Below are positions 45,363 through 56,499 of a stretch of DNA of 64,000 nt, piece after piece. Source of the DNA: Ypsolopha sequella. Its lineage: Eukaryota > Arthropoda > Insecta > Lepidoptera > Ypsolophidae. Under the pieces are notes generated by a model. That model did not search any database, had not been told where the DNA came from, and saw only the letters and a list, made by a program, of their open reading frames with translations. How positions within the stretch are numbered: position 1 is the first letter of the stretch; the number at the start of each line of letters is the position of its first letter. The stretch is from NCBI GenBank assembly GCA_934047225.1, contig OW204004.1, forward strand, positions 7,692,401 to 7,756,400, read 5' to 3'. The position numbers and the translations under genes were made by a program.

Positions 45363-47216
45363 ATGATGTCCAAGTCTCACAAGGCTGCGTTGGCGAAAGA
45401 GCTCCGCTGGTTTACAACCGTCCAGGGATTGCTTTCTCGTTCGGATCGCGACAATGCAATCCTGGAGAGAGCCGAGCGGATGCATCAGCGGCTGGCTGAT
45501 GCAGAGGCGGCTGTGGCAGCACTGCAGGAAAGTGACGAGCCTTTGAAGAGGTATGTTACGGATTTAGCTCAGATAATGGAAATTTATGATGATGTAACTG
45601 AGGCGGCCTCCATGATCAAAAAGCGACAATCGGGCAGCCCGGTTGTTAGCGCACCTAGACCAACAGATGGCGCCACTGGTAAGATGCTGGTTATAAAGTC
45701 AAATATTATTGCTGATGTAAAGAGGCAAAATTCAGGAGGTCCTGTAGTTGTCACGCCTCAACCGGTAGATGGCGTGTCTGGTAGTTTGGTTAGTTTAGAA
45801 CTAAATAAATTTAATGGGAAAATTCAAGAATGGGTTTCTTTTAAAAATATGTTTAATTCATTAGTAAATTCTAGGGTAGATTTGACAAAGGGGCAAAAGA
45901 TGGCATATTTGATGTCAACATTGGAGGGCGAAGCAAGGTCGCTCATCCAGCACCTCAGGGTAGAGGATGATCATTATGATATAGCGTGGGGCTTATTAAA
46001 TGATAGGTATCAGAACATGCGCTTACTGGCTGATGCGCATGCGTCTCAATTGTTGACGTTACCTAGGGTAACTGACCGGGCCCAACTAAGGTTGCAGTTG
46101 CTGACCCCGGTCACTGTGGCGTGTAATGCCCTTAGAACATTAGGTTTACCGGTGGACGAGTGGTCGTTTTTACTCGTTCACATTATTTTAGGTAGGTTGC
46201 CTAATGATGTGAGGTCACGTTTTGAGCGGGTGTCCGCAGGAAAAGATGGCAGCACTGTGCCAAAATTTACGGACTTATTAACGTTTCTTGAATATGAAGC
46301 TAGGGTAGCAGAAACATCACAGCCGGACTTGGCGCCATCTGGGGCGCAATCATTTTCGTCTGCTGGCTCATCTGAATGTGGGGAGCCCAGACAACCGCAG
46401 CAGTCGCGGGGACGCGATATGACACGTTTGGCGGGGGTCGCCGTGATCGAGAGGTCATTGACCTGTTTACAATGTGGCCATACGGGGCATGACCTGCTGA
46501 GATGTCAGCAGTGGCGAAACCTGCACGTCACCGAGCGGCGACGCATAGTGAAGCGTAAGGGCCTGTGTTTCGGTTGCTTGGGCAATCATTTTGAACGTAA
46601 TTGTCCCGAGCCACGACGTTGCAGTGTTTGTGAGGGGCCTCACCATTTATTGTTGTGTGCCAACAGATCTGAAGCGGCTTCACCGGTCCCGCAGCGACGG
46701 AGCCCTACGGGCGGGGGTGCTTCAGGGAGAACTTCCCCCCCCTTGGACAACGGGGGTGCGTCAGGGAGAACTTCCCCCCCCTCGGTCCAGGGAAGGCATG
46801 CTGTCGGGCAGAGCTCCCCTCCGTCGGAACGGAGGACTGCGGCGCGAGGCGCGCCCCCTCACCGGGAGGTGAGTTATGTATATGCGCGTGGACCCGTAGG
46901 GGGCTTGCCTACGGGCTATCACACATATGGCCATGTTGTGAATTGGGCCCCTACGGGCGGGGGCCAATTGGAGTTGGCAAGGGCTAGGCCCCCCCTCCCC
47001 GCGCCGGTTTTGGTGCCAGCTGGCATAGAGCACCGTGTTAAGACGGAGTCACGGGGTTACTCACCGCCGTACCGCGAGTACCCGCGGTTAGAGTACCACC
47101 CGCCGTACTCAGGGAGAGTTGGAGGCTACGCTCCCCCCATGGTGGGGATGTGCACGCGCCAGCCTTATTACTGCCAGTGGACTGGTCCTGCACTCCACAG
47201 GTGGGGTAGCCTGTAA
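45363..47216 (+). CDS. BEL/Pao-type Gag polyprotein
   Basis: A 617-codon intact frame beginning ATGATGTCC just after GGTTCATTGCGGC. The N-terminal third is charged and alanine/leucine-rich, probably coiled (residues about 60-90). A central region around LELNKFNGKIQEWVSFKNMF (about 140-160) through AYLMSTLEGEARSLIQHL matches the capsid-like domain common to BEL/Pao Gag. Three Cys/His knots follow: CLQCGHTGHDLLRC (368-381, C-x2-C-x4-H-x4-C), CFGCLGNHFERNC (402-414) and CSVCEGPHHLLLC (420-432), predicted nucleic-acid binding. The tail is Pro/Gly/Arg-rich with short repeats (GGASGRTSPP twice near 450-465). It would assemble particles packaging element RNA. Gag being open while pol is destroyed is unusual; see findings. 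Confidence 0.88.
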   Translation: MMSKSHKAALAKELRWFTTVQGLLSRSDRDNAILERAERMHQRLADAEAAVAALQESDEPLKRYVTDLAQIMEIYDDVTEAASMIKKRQSGSPVVSAPRPTDGATGKMLVIKSNIIADVKRQNSGGPVVVTPQPVDGVSGSLVSLELNKFNGKIQEWVSFKNMFNSLVNSRVDLTKGQKMAYLMSTLEGEARSLIQHLRVEDDHYDIAWGLLNDRYQNMRLLADAHASQLLTLPRVTDRAQLRLQLLTPVTVACNALRTLGLPVDEWSFLLVHIILGRLPNDVRSRFERVSAGKDGSTVPKFTDLLTFLEYEARVAETSQPDLAPSGAQSFSSAGSSECGEPRQPQQSRGRDMTRLAGVAVIERSLTCLQCGHTGHDLLRCQQWRNLHVTERRRIVKRKGLCFGCLGNHFERNCPEPRRCSVCEGPHHLLLCANRSEAASPVPQRRSPTGGGASGRTSPPLDNGGASGRTSPPSVQGRHAVGQSSPPSERRTAARGAPPHREVSYVYARGPVGGLPTGYHTYGHVVNWAPTGGGQLELARARPPLPAPVLVPAGIEHRVKTESRGYSPPYREYPRLEYHPPYSGRVGGYAPPMVGMCTRQPYYCQWTGPALHRWGSL

Positions 47217-47700
47217 CTAGCTTGTTCAAGCCATGAGTACGGAACCGCGGACGGTTCTGTTGCCTACCGCGATGGCTCGCGTCTAGGGCCCCAGGGGGGA
47301 TTGAGTTAGGGTAAGGGCCCTCCTCGACTTGGAAAGTCAAGTGGCGCACCGATTGGTTTTGAACCTGGAGGTTTCGTCGGTGCCGCTCCTAGGTATTGGT
47401 GGACTGGAGTTGAATCAGCGGCTGCAGCCATGGTTATAGACAATATTGTCGGCTGGCAGCCTTCTTTGGACCTTCCTCCGTCCATAATCTCATGCACGTC
47501 AGGTCTGCATCTGGCAGACCCACGTTTTGTCATCCGGCCCCAGTCGATGTTTTCCTGGGCGCGGATTTGTTAGGATGGATCCTATTTGGTTTTTATAAGA
47601 CTCTGGGTTCTTCTTCATTGGTGGAGGTATCCACAATTTTGGATATTCGATATTTGATTCGATACTTGGATTATTATGTTCGAACTTAGGAAATGGCTTT
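47217..47700 (+). pseudogene. BEL/Pao-type protease remnant
   Basis: The frame around 47492-47590 reads PTFCHPAPVDVFLGADLLGW, the end of the aspartic protease region in this class of elements (a conserved P-V-D-x-x-x-G-A-D-x-L). Flanking sequence is out of frame or has stops. The active-site D-S/T-G is not found. The reverse transcriptase that should follow is missing. Confidence 0.6.
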
Positions 47701-47779
47701 CAAATGAACATATACTGTTTGCAGATTTGGAGGATCCCAATATGATGGTGGTATTATGTTGAAATACCAACCAGTCAAT

Positions 47780-48770
47780 GAAATTCATATATTTTGTCCC
47801 CAGCCGTGAGTGCAGAGGAGCGTTGGAGCGCATTGGTACACGGTACGTGTACTTCAGGCGGACCTCATCAAGTTTAGACTTCGAGTTCTGCGCGAGGATC
47901 ACGCCAGGCTGAAGTGAGCGGTTGCTCGTTTGAATCCTTTCACGGATTATGAAGGACTTCTGCGTTTTGGAGGCTGATTTTGGAGAGCTGACCTGCCATA
48001 CGGAAGTCTTCATCCTTTGCTTCTACCCAAGACGGACCTTTGGTAAATCTGTTGGTGTCGGATTGACACATACGTAATGCGCACGGGGGTTTTCAGCAAT
48101 CGCAACGCTCGGGTTGTAAAAGCATACCTTGTGTATTTGTGTGCTTGGCCACCAAGGCCGTTCACTTGGCAGTGGTATCAGCTTTGACTACGGAGGCCTT
48201 CGTCGCCGCGTTGGATCGTTTCGTGTCGCGTAAGGGTTTACCTTCACTTATTCGCTCCGACAATGGCACAAACTACAAAGGTACTGCTAACTATCTAAAA
48301 GATATTGATAATTTTTTGTTTTGTAAATAACTATGCTAGTTTAAGTTAAATCTTCGCCCAGAAAGGGGTAACTTGGCGGTACAGTCCCCCAAATTGCCCT
48401 CACTGGGGAGGGAATTTTTTGAAGCTGCCGTCAAGTCGGCGAAGACCCACCTCCGCTGCGTTATTGGGGAAACTGTCCTAATTTTTGAGGAGCTTGCCAC
48501 TGTGTATTGTAAAGTGGAAGCGGTCCTCAACTCTCGTCCTCTCTGTGGTCAGACAGGACTGAGCATCCTAGGGAAGGAAATTTAATTCTTTTGAAGGATA
48601 TGAACTTGCTATCCTTGTTTTGGCGCCGGGGCCGTATATTAAAGTTGTTTTGGCGGAGACGGAACTCCACGCGTCGCAGAGGTGTTGGTCGAAGGTTCGA
48701 TTTTGTGACGAGCCATGACAACTCTCTCCCGTCTCCCGGTTGTATGAGCTAGTGGACTGATTGCTCAGCC
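47780..48770 (+). pseudogene. BEL/Pao-type integrase remnant
   Basis: Pieces in changing frames: a region near 47935-48030 (FTDYEGLLRFGG, then YGSLHPLLLPK-like residues) resembles the sequence before the integrase zinc-binding domain; 48139-48330 reads CLATKAVHLAVVSALTTEAF, RFVSRKGLPSLIRSDNGTNY, the DDE core with the second Asp in SDNGTN; 48373-48585 reads REFFEAAVKSAKTHLRCVIG and LATVYCKVEAVLNSRPL, which contains the core's third acidic residue. Further on is VVLAETELHASQRCW. Frameshifts between blocks abolish function. The integrase would insert the cDNA copy. Confidence 0.8.
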
Positions 48771-48771
48771 C

Positions 48772-48783
48772 AGAGCGGGGGAC
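48772..48783 (+). promoter_or_regulatory. Candidate polypurine tract
   Basis: AGAGCGGGGGAC directly abuts the 3' LTR, the position used to prime plus-strand DNA. Confidence 0.6.
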
Positions 48784-49467
48784 TGTTCAGAATAAAATGT
48801 ATATTTCGGAACGCATCCATCAAGGGTCTATATAATTTGTCTATGGACTTGGAGCTGTCAAAAACGAGGGACGTGGAATTTTCTTGGTATAGATCGCGGA
48901 CGATTTTAATATGTGTTATTAAGGGCTTAACCCAAGGGAAATCGGTGCGGACATCGTAAGAAACAGTATTCGATCAAGGGCTGAAGATATTTTGGCGTGA
49001 AGGCCACTTTTGAGTGTATTTCCTGTGTGTGTGAAATAACCTATATCCACGCGGTGTGCGACAAGTGGACTTGTTAATTACTATTTCTGGGTTCGGATGC
49101 ATCCCGGGGTAGGAGGGTTGTGTTTAGATTCATCGTGGAAGGTGATCTACGTGTCACGGCACCGACACGCCTTGGTCTCCGCAGCGAAGGGTCTTCGTGC
49201 GAGGACTACTTGATGAGGTCATCATACAACTGTCTGGTAGGACATTTTATATTAAATATTAGATCATAAGATACTTGTATACTATAAATCTGGGACAGCT
49301 ATGGGCCCCTGCTCCAGCTGCAAGTATCGCCCTTTAGCATACAATTAGTGGTGTCTGAGCGTGGTTATGGAATCCTCGCACCAGTGACGTCGATGCCCGT
49401 CACTAGTCAGTATTACTACTTTTTATATGCTACAATTTCTGGTAGCAACGAGCGTTTATATCAAACA
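48784..49467 (+). repeat. 3' LTR
   Basis: 684 bp, one shorter than the 5' LTR; the end reads AGCGTTTATATCAAACA. The frame at 49348-49551 crosses the LTR edge and is not a gene. Confidence 0.93.
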
Positions 49468-49472
49468 CCCTT

Positions 49473-49970
49473 TCTCGTCGACTATTTCATCTTACAAAAT
49501 TGGGCTTACATAAAAAAACTACGTTTTTTTTTCTCTAGCCTCATAGATTGATTGTTTAAAAAGTAGATGTTATTTAGAGGATCTTAAAAGAAAATAACGA
49601 CCACCAACACTTAAAAATAACTCTTTATTGTTATACACAGCAATATCAGAGCTGATATGGATTAATTAGAATAACATGATAATACCTATATACTCTTAAC
49701 CACAAAATATTATTATCCTCAGCCAATTAACCCTGTTGTGCTGTGAATACCCAACTGACCGTTACACAAAGGGTTTTTATACCGGTTATAATTTATTGAG
49801 GTAATATTTATATGTCACTATTGTTTCGATAATTTATTTGTTTTAATCCGACTTTTGTTTGACATTTTCGGTTATTTAAATTCAATTTCAGATATAAAAA
49901 AAATAAAACATAGCAAATCGTTCCTTCAGGGAGTACAAAGTTTTTCACTTTCTCTGATTATGGAATAGTA
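49473..49970. other. No recognisable gene
   Basis: AT-rich flank of the LTR element. Confidence 0.35.
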
Positions 49971-49974
49971 TATT

Positions 49975-50200
49975 ACGATACGAGAGCGATGAAACGTTTT
50001 CTGACGAGTGTGAGTTTGCGGCACGAGCCGAAGGCGAGTGCTGCAATCACACGAGTCGAGAAAAAGTTTCTCGCACGAGTTTCGTATAATTTTTCATAGC
50101 ACAAGTGCGGAAAATGCCGACTTTACGCACGCGCAGCGTGCGTAAAGCGGTCATTTTACGCACAGTGTGCTATAAAAATATTTTTAAAACTCAAATACGT
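49975..50200. repeat. GC-rich palindromic repeat
   Basis: ATACGAGAGCGATGAAACG pairs imperfectly with CGCACGAGTTTCGTAT; inside are GCGGCACGAGCCGAAGGCG and CACGAGTCGAG. A second hairpin (TTTACGCACGCGCAGCGTGC then GTAAA) follows at 50132-50158. Confidence 0.55.
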
Positions 50201-50287
50201 CTGACTGAATTTTTAACCGCTTAAATGGTGTAGTGGTTCATCTTGACAACTAATCGCGGATTTAAAGCGCTACGGCAAAAAAATGTA

Positions 50288-50388
50288 AATGAGGTCTTTT
50301 TAGACACCAATTCTCCTAGTTTGACAATTTGGAATGATATATAGATTGCAATTATATTTTATTAGATGGGTTTTAACAGTATCTAAGA
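50288..50388 (+). repeat. Dispersed repeat family A, copy 3 (partial)
   Basis: AAATGAGGTCTTTTTAG and TTAGATGGGTTTTAACAG match copies 1 and 2; it stops where repeat G (50391) begins. A piece matching the far end lies at 51366-51445. Confidence 0.5.
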
Positions 50389-50390
50389 CC

Positions 50391-50628
50391 TGCCCCCCTA
50401 TTCTGTATCTTTAGTTGCCAACTGCACGAGGTGCCTATCATCAAAAACATAGCTAAAAACTGAAATTTCAAAATTGCCTTTAGTGGGTATTGAACTATTA
50501 ACAATCTGTGTCGTCCCTTCAAGTGCGAAAATATCCTTAGGACATCGGAATTCGATAGTATATCTATGTTTTTGATGATATACACCCAGTCCAGAAGGCA
50601 ACTAGAGATACACAATAGGCCCGCTGGC
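50391..50628 (-). repeat. Palindromic repeat G, copy 1
   Basis: Ends CTATTCTGTATCTTTAGTTG and CTAGAGATACACAATAGGCC are inverted, with ATCATCAAAAACATAG on both arms. Further copies at 60210-60443 and 60668-60903. On the - strand all three have an open frame of at least 65 codons (HQKHRYTIEFRCPKDIFALE here). Confidence 0.8.
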
Positions 50629-50679
50629 TAAACGAAATTTTGATAGCAACTTTGGTACATTTTATATTAATAAAATAAC

Positions 50680-51372
50680 CAGCCAAGTGCGTGTCGGGCC
50701 ACGCGCAATGTAGGGTTCCGTAGTTGCCCTGTACAATATGCGGACTTCTTCTCCTAGTACATTTTATAAGTTTGTCGACTAATACAGATCGCGCCAAACT
50801 TCTAGTACGCTCGGAAGTTGCATAGATTTTGCTCCTGCTGATTCGAATCGCCCCGTGTTTAGAGGGGACTAAAAGTTTGGCGCGATCTGTACTCGTTAAC
50901 TTGTAAAGCCTACTTAGCTGTGATAGTTTTCCTTTTAATTTCGTTATGTATACAACAGCCGTGATTTTTTTCACGTCTCTATATACAACCGTTTCGCTGG
51001 CAGGGGAGAAGGACACTTGACTCATTTACATCTCATAACACTTTTAAGTTTAATATTTCGCGACAAACCCTGGATCGAAAAATGGTCTGGTCACACCCTC
51101 AATATTATTGAATTATCTAACCAACGACACCCCACATTAGGGGATAGACGAGAAAAAAAAATCATCCCCACTTTACGTGTAGGGGAGGTACCCTAAAAAA
51201 ATCTTTTTCAATATTTTACTATACCACTTTATTGGCGTGATAAATATGTATACCCATGCTAAATTACAGCTTCCTAGTACTAATAGTCTCTAAGCTAAGC
51301 CGCGGACAGACAGACAGACACGGACATGGCGAAACATGGACATGGCGTTGTTGACTACGGAACCCTAAAAAC
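50680..51372 (+). repeat. GGGTTCCGTA/TACGGAACCCT repeat, copy 2
   Basis: Starts CAGCCAAGTGCGTGTCGGGC then GTAGGGTTCCGTAGTTG; ends with CAGACAGACAGACACGGACA and GACTACGGAACCCTAAAAAC. The frame at 50564-51025 lies inside the repeat and is not called. Confidence 0.65.
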
Positions 51373-51474
51373 CGACTTTTTGCTACTTTTCCTCGAATCC
51401 GTTCCTCTCGCACTGAGGGTATTTTCGCATATGGAGTAACAGGGACGCTAAAACTTTAACATATCACGTTAAAT

Positions 51475-51600
51475 TCCGACTGTGCCCGAAGTACGGCGAT
51501 TGATTGGATTCAGCCCAGATCACGCTGCTGCTGGTACGTAATAATCGTAGGTGAAATGATAGAAAATGACATCCACATATACGAAGAAACACCTCTGACA
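51475..51600 (+). repeat. SINE-like fragment, copy 1
   Basis: GTGCCCGAAGTACGGCG and GGTACGTAATAATCGTAGG match the body of the SINE-like sequence at 54000-54215. Confidence 0.45.
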
Positions 51601-53198
51601 CCCCATAAATTTATGCCGTTAAGATAATTTAATTTTGAAAATACGATATGGTGAGATAACGCAACGGGTTAAGGCTGCGCCGAGCGTAGAACGATTAGAC
51701 ACCTCGCTTGTTCTCTCGTGGACGTTTTTAATGGTGGTCTAAATTATTGAATTTAACAGAAAAAAATCATATTTAATTTACCAGACAAAATTTTAAAAAT
51801 GTAAAACGGCCCAATTGTATTTTATAACGTTTGTGATTGTCTTGAGTTGTGGTTCAGACAAAATTCGACAGTTAAGTTATTGAAATGACTAAAACCCCAA
51901 TACCTTTTTTAGATTTCGGGCCTACTTTAGATAGATTTGTTTCTTACACTATATGTTATTTTTTATATTCGCTGCGGCGGAAGTGTAGATACATTTTCTG
52001 TGATAATACATATATATTTTATTTATTTATCATTGAAATATTATTCAATAAATCAATTTAACAGTGACTGTCGTTTAAGATTATTTTGCTCGGCGTCCTC
52101 TTAACAAGCAAATGATAATAATACTGGAATACTTTCGAGAGTTTACTGTCAGGCCCGGACTTAGAGACCCAGGGCCCCTCGGCACTTGACATTTGGGCCC
52201 TCCAATCGTAAAGCTAGTTTGGAAATTCAGCAAATAAAATGCACTAGTACAGAAAATATAATTTTTAACCGTCTTTAATTACTATAAATAAACATCAGAA
52301 ACAATGTTATCTATACTATATAATATAGGTATATGTCACTGAAGTTACGGTTTGTTCACGCAATACTAGACATAGACAGAATGCATTCTTATCAAGAGCG
52401 AGTTTTCTTTTCAATAATATTTCGCTTGACATAGATTTGTTTTGTTCAAGCACATCATCAGTCAAAAGGCTTTAACACTTTTATACTTTGAAAACGAGTA
52501 GATAAATTCTTTCAATTTATCTTTTCTGAAATGTTATTTGTTTATTTTTAATAAACTAAAATTTTATATTATATATTATGTAGTATTTTTAAGCTAAAAC
52601 TGTAAGTTAAACTGTTATCCATTAGGTGACGATTTTTTATCGGCATTACCTTTTTGTTTGTTAATCTTCTTTTGAGTAAATAAATAAATAAATAAAACGG
52701 TTGTCATACGTCCGCCTATTTCCGCCTGCCGTCAGACAGAAAACTACCTGATAGGGGTAACTGGGTGGTTGGGGCCCTTAGGCTGGCTGAGCCCCTAGGC
52801 CCGGGCCTTGTAGGCCCAACTAAGTGCCAAAATGGCTGAAAATGAGTTAATAAAACAGCTGTACTCGGTTTGTTGTGCTCTTTCTTCTGATAAGACCAGT
52901 TAAATGCAGGACCTCTTGGACCTGAAATTTTAAAAATTTTGTGCCAACTAAATACCTAATGAATCTTTGAAACTGTCAAAATTATTTTGTTAAAACAATA
53001 AAACTTGCGCTAAGCTGATTTTCCCAGTATACCCTTGTACTATTTATGACATTCATTGAGTTTGACCCAACACGAAATAAAATAAAATTGATTTTCACAA
53101 GAAAGAGATGAATGTATACATTTCCAAGTAAATTGTCTGATTATTATCTAACTCGTAATTCTCGTAAACAAGAAACGCAATGATTACGGAAAAAAATG
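51601..53198. other. Gene-free AT-rich stretch
   Basis: CAGGCCCGGACTTAGAGACC at 52150 and its loose inverted partner CTAGGCCCGGGCCTTG at 52796 might be ends of a 660-bp DNA element, but no target duplication fits. AAATAAATAAATAAATAAAA near 52680 looks like a LINE tail. Confidence 0.35.
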
Positions 53199-53575
53199 GA
53201 AAATCTTTGATGACGTCACATTTTGAAGGTTTACGTAGACAGTAGTGTTGTTAATTGAAACGTAACTGAACTAATTTTCTTTTGAAACCCTTATTTTTCG
53301 AGTTTTTTCACTGAGTATGTCTCTGTAGGTATAAATCCAACACAAATTAGTATAAGACCTTTTCAAACTGAGAAGAAATTCAGTATGGTAGATCTTTGAT
53401 GACGTCACATTTTGAAAATTTACGTAGATAGTATTGTTGTTAATTGTAACGTAACTGCACGAATTTTCCTTCGAAACCCTTATTTTTTCGAATTTTTTCA
53501 CTTAGTATGTCTCTGTATAGATCTGACACAAACCTCTTCGGATAAGACCTTTTCAAACTGAGAAGAAATTCAATA
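53199..53575 (+). repeat. Two-copy tandem duplication, about 188 bp
   Basis: ATCTTTGATGACGTCACATT occurs at about 53203 and 53391, and GACCTTTTCAAACTGAGAAG near 53356 and 53546. Copies differ at scattered sites. The overlapping - strand frames simply repeat their own residues. Confidence 0.85.
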
Positions 53576-53999
53576 GAAAGCATATTGGACATTCCAAATT
53601 TGACGTTGCACGCTTTACGTAACAGTTGAATTAACAGCCAACGTTCTATGCTAAAAAGATTTGTGTCACATAATACTTGTAATGGTTTTTGTGTCTCCAT
53701 TGGGCACGAATTCTCCGAATGGCTCAAAGCTACGTTCCTGAGTTTAAATAGAAAATTTGAATTTCAACATCTTGATTAATATATTCCATTAACTAGGGCA
53801 TAAGAAGTCTTGAAAAATAAATGGCTCAACATGCTGTAAATTTTAAAATTCGCTGTCATGAATATTTTATAATGCTAACGAGTTTCATTATTTTACAAAA
53901 AAGAAATGCAATATGTTTCTTCACAAATGTAATTAACCACGAATGCAAAGCAGACGCGAGCAACTGCATTATTACTCAGTTTATTTTAAGGGGTACGTC
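53576..53999. other. No recognisable gene
   Basis: No family features in the short frames present. Confidence 0.35.
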
Positions 54000-54215
54000 A
54001 AAAAAGTGAAAGTCTGTGGTCTTGTGATTTGTGTACTCGACCACCAATCTGAAGGTCAGAAGTTTAAATCCCGTAGGGGCGCTTTTGTGTTCAGCCCGGC
54101 TGTTTTGGGCTGTGATGTGTTTGTGCCCAAAGTACGGCGGCGCTAGGGCTCATCACCCACCACGTTGGGACGTAATAATCTTCGTCGGTAAAATGTGGGT
54201 GTAGGAGTATGGACT
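54000..54215 (+). mobile_element. tRNA-like SINE
   Basis: A tRNA-like head (TGGTCTTGTGATTTGTGTAC, ACCACC, then AGAAGTTTAAATCCC resembling a B box) is followed by a body with GTGCCCAAAGTACGGCGG and CACCACGTTGGGACGTAATA. The body recurs in part at 51475-51600. Not a functional tRNA: the cloverleaf cannot be drawn cleanly. Confidence 0.5.
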
Positions 54216-55955
54216 GTAAGTTGCATTTAATTTTCATAGTCAATACTCGGTAGCCCCCCCGGGGATTTATGGCGTATTATCTTGTTAAAGCAAAGCCTCG
54301 GTGTTTGTTTGTCTGTCCATACACATATATGAGCCAAGCGAAGCGGAAAAAAAAGCAAAGCGGAGCGGAGCGAGACGTCAAGTTTGAACAGAAATATGAT
54401 CTGCCTGGGCACATATTGATTTTCCCAATTCTACGATATGCCGACGATATTTATTTCAACATAAAATCTTATGTTGAAATAAATAAAATAAAATAATTCT
54501 CTCGTCCCATTGGAAATCACATGAAATTACATACATTACAATACACAATTTAAATAACAAAAATTTTAAATCAATAAAATTAGGACAAGATTCGAATTAG
54601 ATTATTTACAATTATTATAATAAATTAATTATAATTATTTATTAGGTAAGCAAAGTTTGACAATCCAATGCTTCAATAAAGGATTGTCAAATTTACTAGA
54701 AAATGTCCTCAGGATGTCACTGAATAAGGAAGATTATTTTTACGTACAACGGAACAAAGTAGGTAAGTAAATGAACAGGTATCTTTATGAAAGCCCGAAA
54801 TCTGCTCATGTTAGTGAACAATATCTGAAATTTATTAATTCCATAAGCATTTTCACGTTGCTATACTACTAATTCGAGAATTTATTGTGCCTACGGGCAG
54901 GACAATTTTTTTTCGTTTGTGCGGTTATGTTTCTTTGGTTTTGTTCGGTATTTTATGTGATTTCATTTAAATATATCTTTCATTCACACCTGGTATACAC
55001 CAGTATTTTTTTTTATTAGCATAAAACAGTAAAAAAAATTGTTCGATATATTTCGAAATGAAGCTTATAAAAGCAAAATATAAATTGTATATATAGGTAT
55101 ATTAACATTTTAATCGCATATGCAAACACTTACATAAAGAAAACAATTTTATATGTCCGAGTATTTATAGCATCAGATGTTGATAAGTAAATTGCATTTT
55201 CATTGACATAACGTGCATACTTTATAGTTTTGTACAACGTTATCGTAACAAACCTAGCAAAAATAAATATTCATGTACTAACTAGTACTTTTACTATGCA
55301 AATCACAAATATTATTAAAATAACAGCAACTAAAGGAGGTTGTTGGCCGTATAAAACTTAAATTGGCTCAAAATATTAAACAACCTCTCGCAACCCAGAC
55401 AATAAGTACCAAACTAGTGTCGAAATACGTCCCAAGCGACCTTAGGTGGGTTAACTATTCCATGGAAACTTCAATTTTGCCCTAAAATGGTTTTGAGAGA
55501 CCAACAACTGAAGTTTTGCTGTAAAATCGTCGCTTATAGGTCTTTAACAAGCTTTTGGGTAAAAGGTTATTTGGGCGAAACTGGATAACGTTTGGTCTGG
55601 GTCATGGGTCATATTCAATTTGCTTGCGAAATATTAAGGAATATCCCGCTAAGGTGATCGAGTAATAAATACTTGCAAATGTTACGATCTACACGGCAAA
55701 AGACCGAAGATGAAAAAGCATAGACTTTTTTTATCTTGACAGTTTTTTCTTCATTGTCGTGCATATTTTATAGTTATTTGTGCAGGTGGCGATGATCAGG
55801 TTGTGTATGCGGGCCTCTTTTCGATCAGTTTCCACTTTAAATAACATAGACCTAGCATCAGATAAATAACGAGGGTGCGTTTTTAAGTTCGCGGGAATCG
55901 CAAATATTTTTCTGTTTTCTTTACATTCACCTGCTAGCCAAATACATTCTTCCGA
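54216..55955. other. Gene-free AT-rich stretch
   Basis: One short hairpin (TTTCAACATAAAATCTTATG then TTGAAATAAA) at about 54450-54485. No gene supported. Confidence 0.4.
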
Positions 55956-55959
55956 TCAT

Positions 55960-56472
55960 TCAATAAGCTTGGACACCATAAAAAAAAGATTTATTTTTGT
56001 CCTCCACACGCTGAAACTGTGTCCTTCACTTCTTCATCGCTTGAAAATTTCTTGCCACGAAGATCTTTCATGTTTGGGAATAGATAATAGGTCTGGACTT
56101 GGTGGATGGTTGATCATCTCGAAGCCTGACTTTTGTAGGGGTGCTATGGAACTTGTTAACGTAGTGCAAGAGCAAGACGCCTTTCGTCAGTTTTCCTCGT
56201 CTTTTTTTTTTGCTTGCTCTTTTCAAACGCTCCAGAATTCTCGTTTCCCGTAGTAATTGACCCGTAGTATTTTCCAGTTATATTAACGCCATTGTCTTTA
56301 TAATCGATCAGCAGGATTCCTTTAGTATTCCGGAAAACAGTCGCCATTACTTTTCCGATCGACTGCGACACCTTGAACTTCTTAGGCTGTGGTGTTTTTT
56401 TATGTCACTGCATAAGTCTTGTTTAGACTCAGGTTCATAATGATGAACCCAAGTTTCATTTCTAGTCACAAT
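55960..56472 (-). pseudogene. mariner transposase C-terminal fragment
   Basis: Read on the - strand: IVTRNETWVHHYEPESK (from 56472), then KKFKVSQSIGKVMATVFRN, GILLIDYKDNGVNITGKYY, then after frame breaks HPPSPDL-like residues and YLFPNMKDLRGKKFSSDEEV. The first aspartate of the mariner DDD triad appears as N in RNETW, and the later D of FHQDNAP is lost with the broken segment; a stop ends one frame at 56156. The protein would cut and paste mariner ends; this copy cannot. It abuts the LINE fragment at 56500 in the same orientation. Confidence 0.85.
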
Positions 56473-56499
56473 TCAACTCAACCTGATCCAAACCTGGAC

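Larger units (their letters stand above)
44055..49467 (+). mobile_element. BEL/Pao-type LTR retrotransposon, internally deleted
   Basis: LTRs 44055-44739 and 48784-49467 begin TGTTCAGAATAAAATG and end CAAACA. The 5 bp CCCTT occur just before (44050-44054) and just after (49468-49472). Inside: a possible primer-binding site, an intact gag frame, and scrambled protease and integrase pieces; reverse transcriptase and RNase H are essentially absent. The BEL/Pao class is inferred from the gag and integrase relatives. Confidence 0.92.

Noticed and set aside
46591..47349. Open frames overlapping the end of gag in other phases
   Set aside because: Shadows of the GC-rich gag tail.
47615..48013. 132-codon - strand frame in the LTR element
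   Set aside because: Antisense to recognisable protease and integrase pieces.
50564..51025. 153-codon - strand frame
   Set aside because: Lies across the boundary of two repeat families, with no coherent domain.
52149..52815. DNA transposon with CAGGCCCGG ends
   Set aside because: The two ends match only loosely and no target duplication fits.
54000..54090. True tRNA gene
   Set aside because: B-box-like sequence present but no clean cloverleaf and an extended SINE-type body follows.
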